From assembly GCF_963678635.1 (NCBI RefSeq), contig NC_087062.1, positions 8,544,193 to 8,608,192 of the forward strand: a stretch of DNA of 64,000 nucleotides. Direction: 5' to 3'. This document shows, one piece after another, positions 63,565 through 64,000 of this stretch (within the stretch, counting starts at the first letter, position 1; every line of letters begins with the position of its first letter). This stretch comes from Symsagittifera roscoffensis (Eukaryota; Xenacoelomorpha; Acoela; Convolutidae). Made by a program: the position numbers and the translations under genes. The notes beneath the pieces were generated by a model, which saw only the letters and a list, made by a program, of their open reading frames with translations, was not told the origin of the DNA and searched no databases.

Positions 63565-64000
63565 TATTATACCAATTTTATTACTCTAAGGGGATTAGAA
63601 AAAGGTCTATTGACCTTATAATATCATTCCCTTTGTTTCAATTTATGTAAAAGATTAAATACTATGATTTGTTTTTCTCGAATCAAGTGAAAATTTACTA
63701 TTGACACTAGAGCAGAGAATCTTAAAGTCTTCATATACGTGTTAATACAGATCCGCATTCTCTAAAAACCTTTCTAACACCTATGAAAAATGTACACGAA
63801 GTCCGCTCACTAGGAGGTCACAACTTCATGAGATCTCGAAAAAATCCACCTGTTGCCTATGTATTAAGATTAGGTAAAAAATAGTTTCATGGTTTCACGT
63901 ACCCTATCATTTCTCGATCCAGTGAACACACAGAGCCGAGACGTTCTGATCTGATAGGTAGAGACAAGCAACATCACATTTCATAATTTTAAGAAAACCC
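63565..64000. other. right edge, no feature established
   Basis: A second GC-richer spot on the minus strand around 63905-63965 is followed by GTACGT and could be part of another gene reaching beyond the window. I cannot fix a frame. Confidence 0.25.

Overview
The window is AT-rich nuclear DNA of a metazoan. Two host genes are split by canonical GT/AG introns whose codon phases close exactly, and the rest is mostly transposable elements. The host exons use the standard code without in-frame stops. I cannot name the phylum.

Host genes. (1) A minus-strand gene starts with ATG at 49053 and runs down to at least 20990 in eight exons (48890-49053, 44852-44981, 44346-44489, 43779-43877, 41987-42167, 41514-41588, 22016-22199, 20990-21168). 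The 385-residue helical product looks like the N-terminal GBD/FH3 (armadillo-like) region of a diaphanous-type formin. No FH1/FH2 part is visible. (2) A plus-strand gene of three exons (55610-55716, 58766-58950, 63087-63271) encodes a 158-residue protein I do not recognise.

Layout. 1-9.65 kb: a rotted Ty3/gypsy-like element, plus strand, with its gag/protease part tandemly amplified (two apparently identical 1,871-bp units plus diverged ones) and relics of RT, RNase H and the integrase zinc finger downstream. 10.36-10.79 kb: a truncated hAT-type MITE. 11059-19760: a complete, young BEL/Pao element (LTRs of 498/508 bp, 5-bp target duplication, PBS, PPT), broken by two in-frame stops and two frameshifts. 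20.2-20.6 kb: a second hAT MITE. 23.1-41.3 kb, inside the fifth intron of the formin-like gene: a CR1-like LINE (plus) holding a Ty3/gypsy element (minus) inserted with target duplication TATAT. A segment spanning the gypsy 5' two-thirds and the LINE endonuclease was then tandemly triplicated (26063-30938, 30939-35575, 35576-38331). 41.3-49.1 kb: formin exons 1-6, MITEs and a decayed hAT transposase. 49-64 kb: a dense cluster of short non-autonomous repeats around the second gene: a roughly 550-bp family with a small hairpin near each end, a roughly 215-bp hAT-like MITE (TIR starting GGCTCTTTTCCAGT, 8-bp target duplications), one SINE-like insert, and a large palindrome.

Best leads for something new: the triplicated LINE/gypsy chimera, the gypsy gag start codon that straddles the LTR/primer-site junction, the two-hairpin repeat family with a compensatory base-pair change, a double-hairpin template-switch insertion in the LINE RT, and the orphan three-exon gene. 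I found no convincing unknown defence or metabolic system. All similarity statements are from reading, not from searches.
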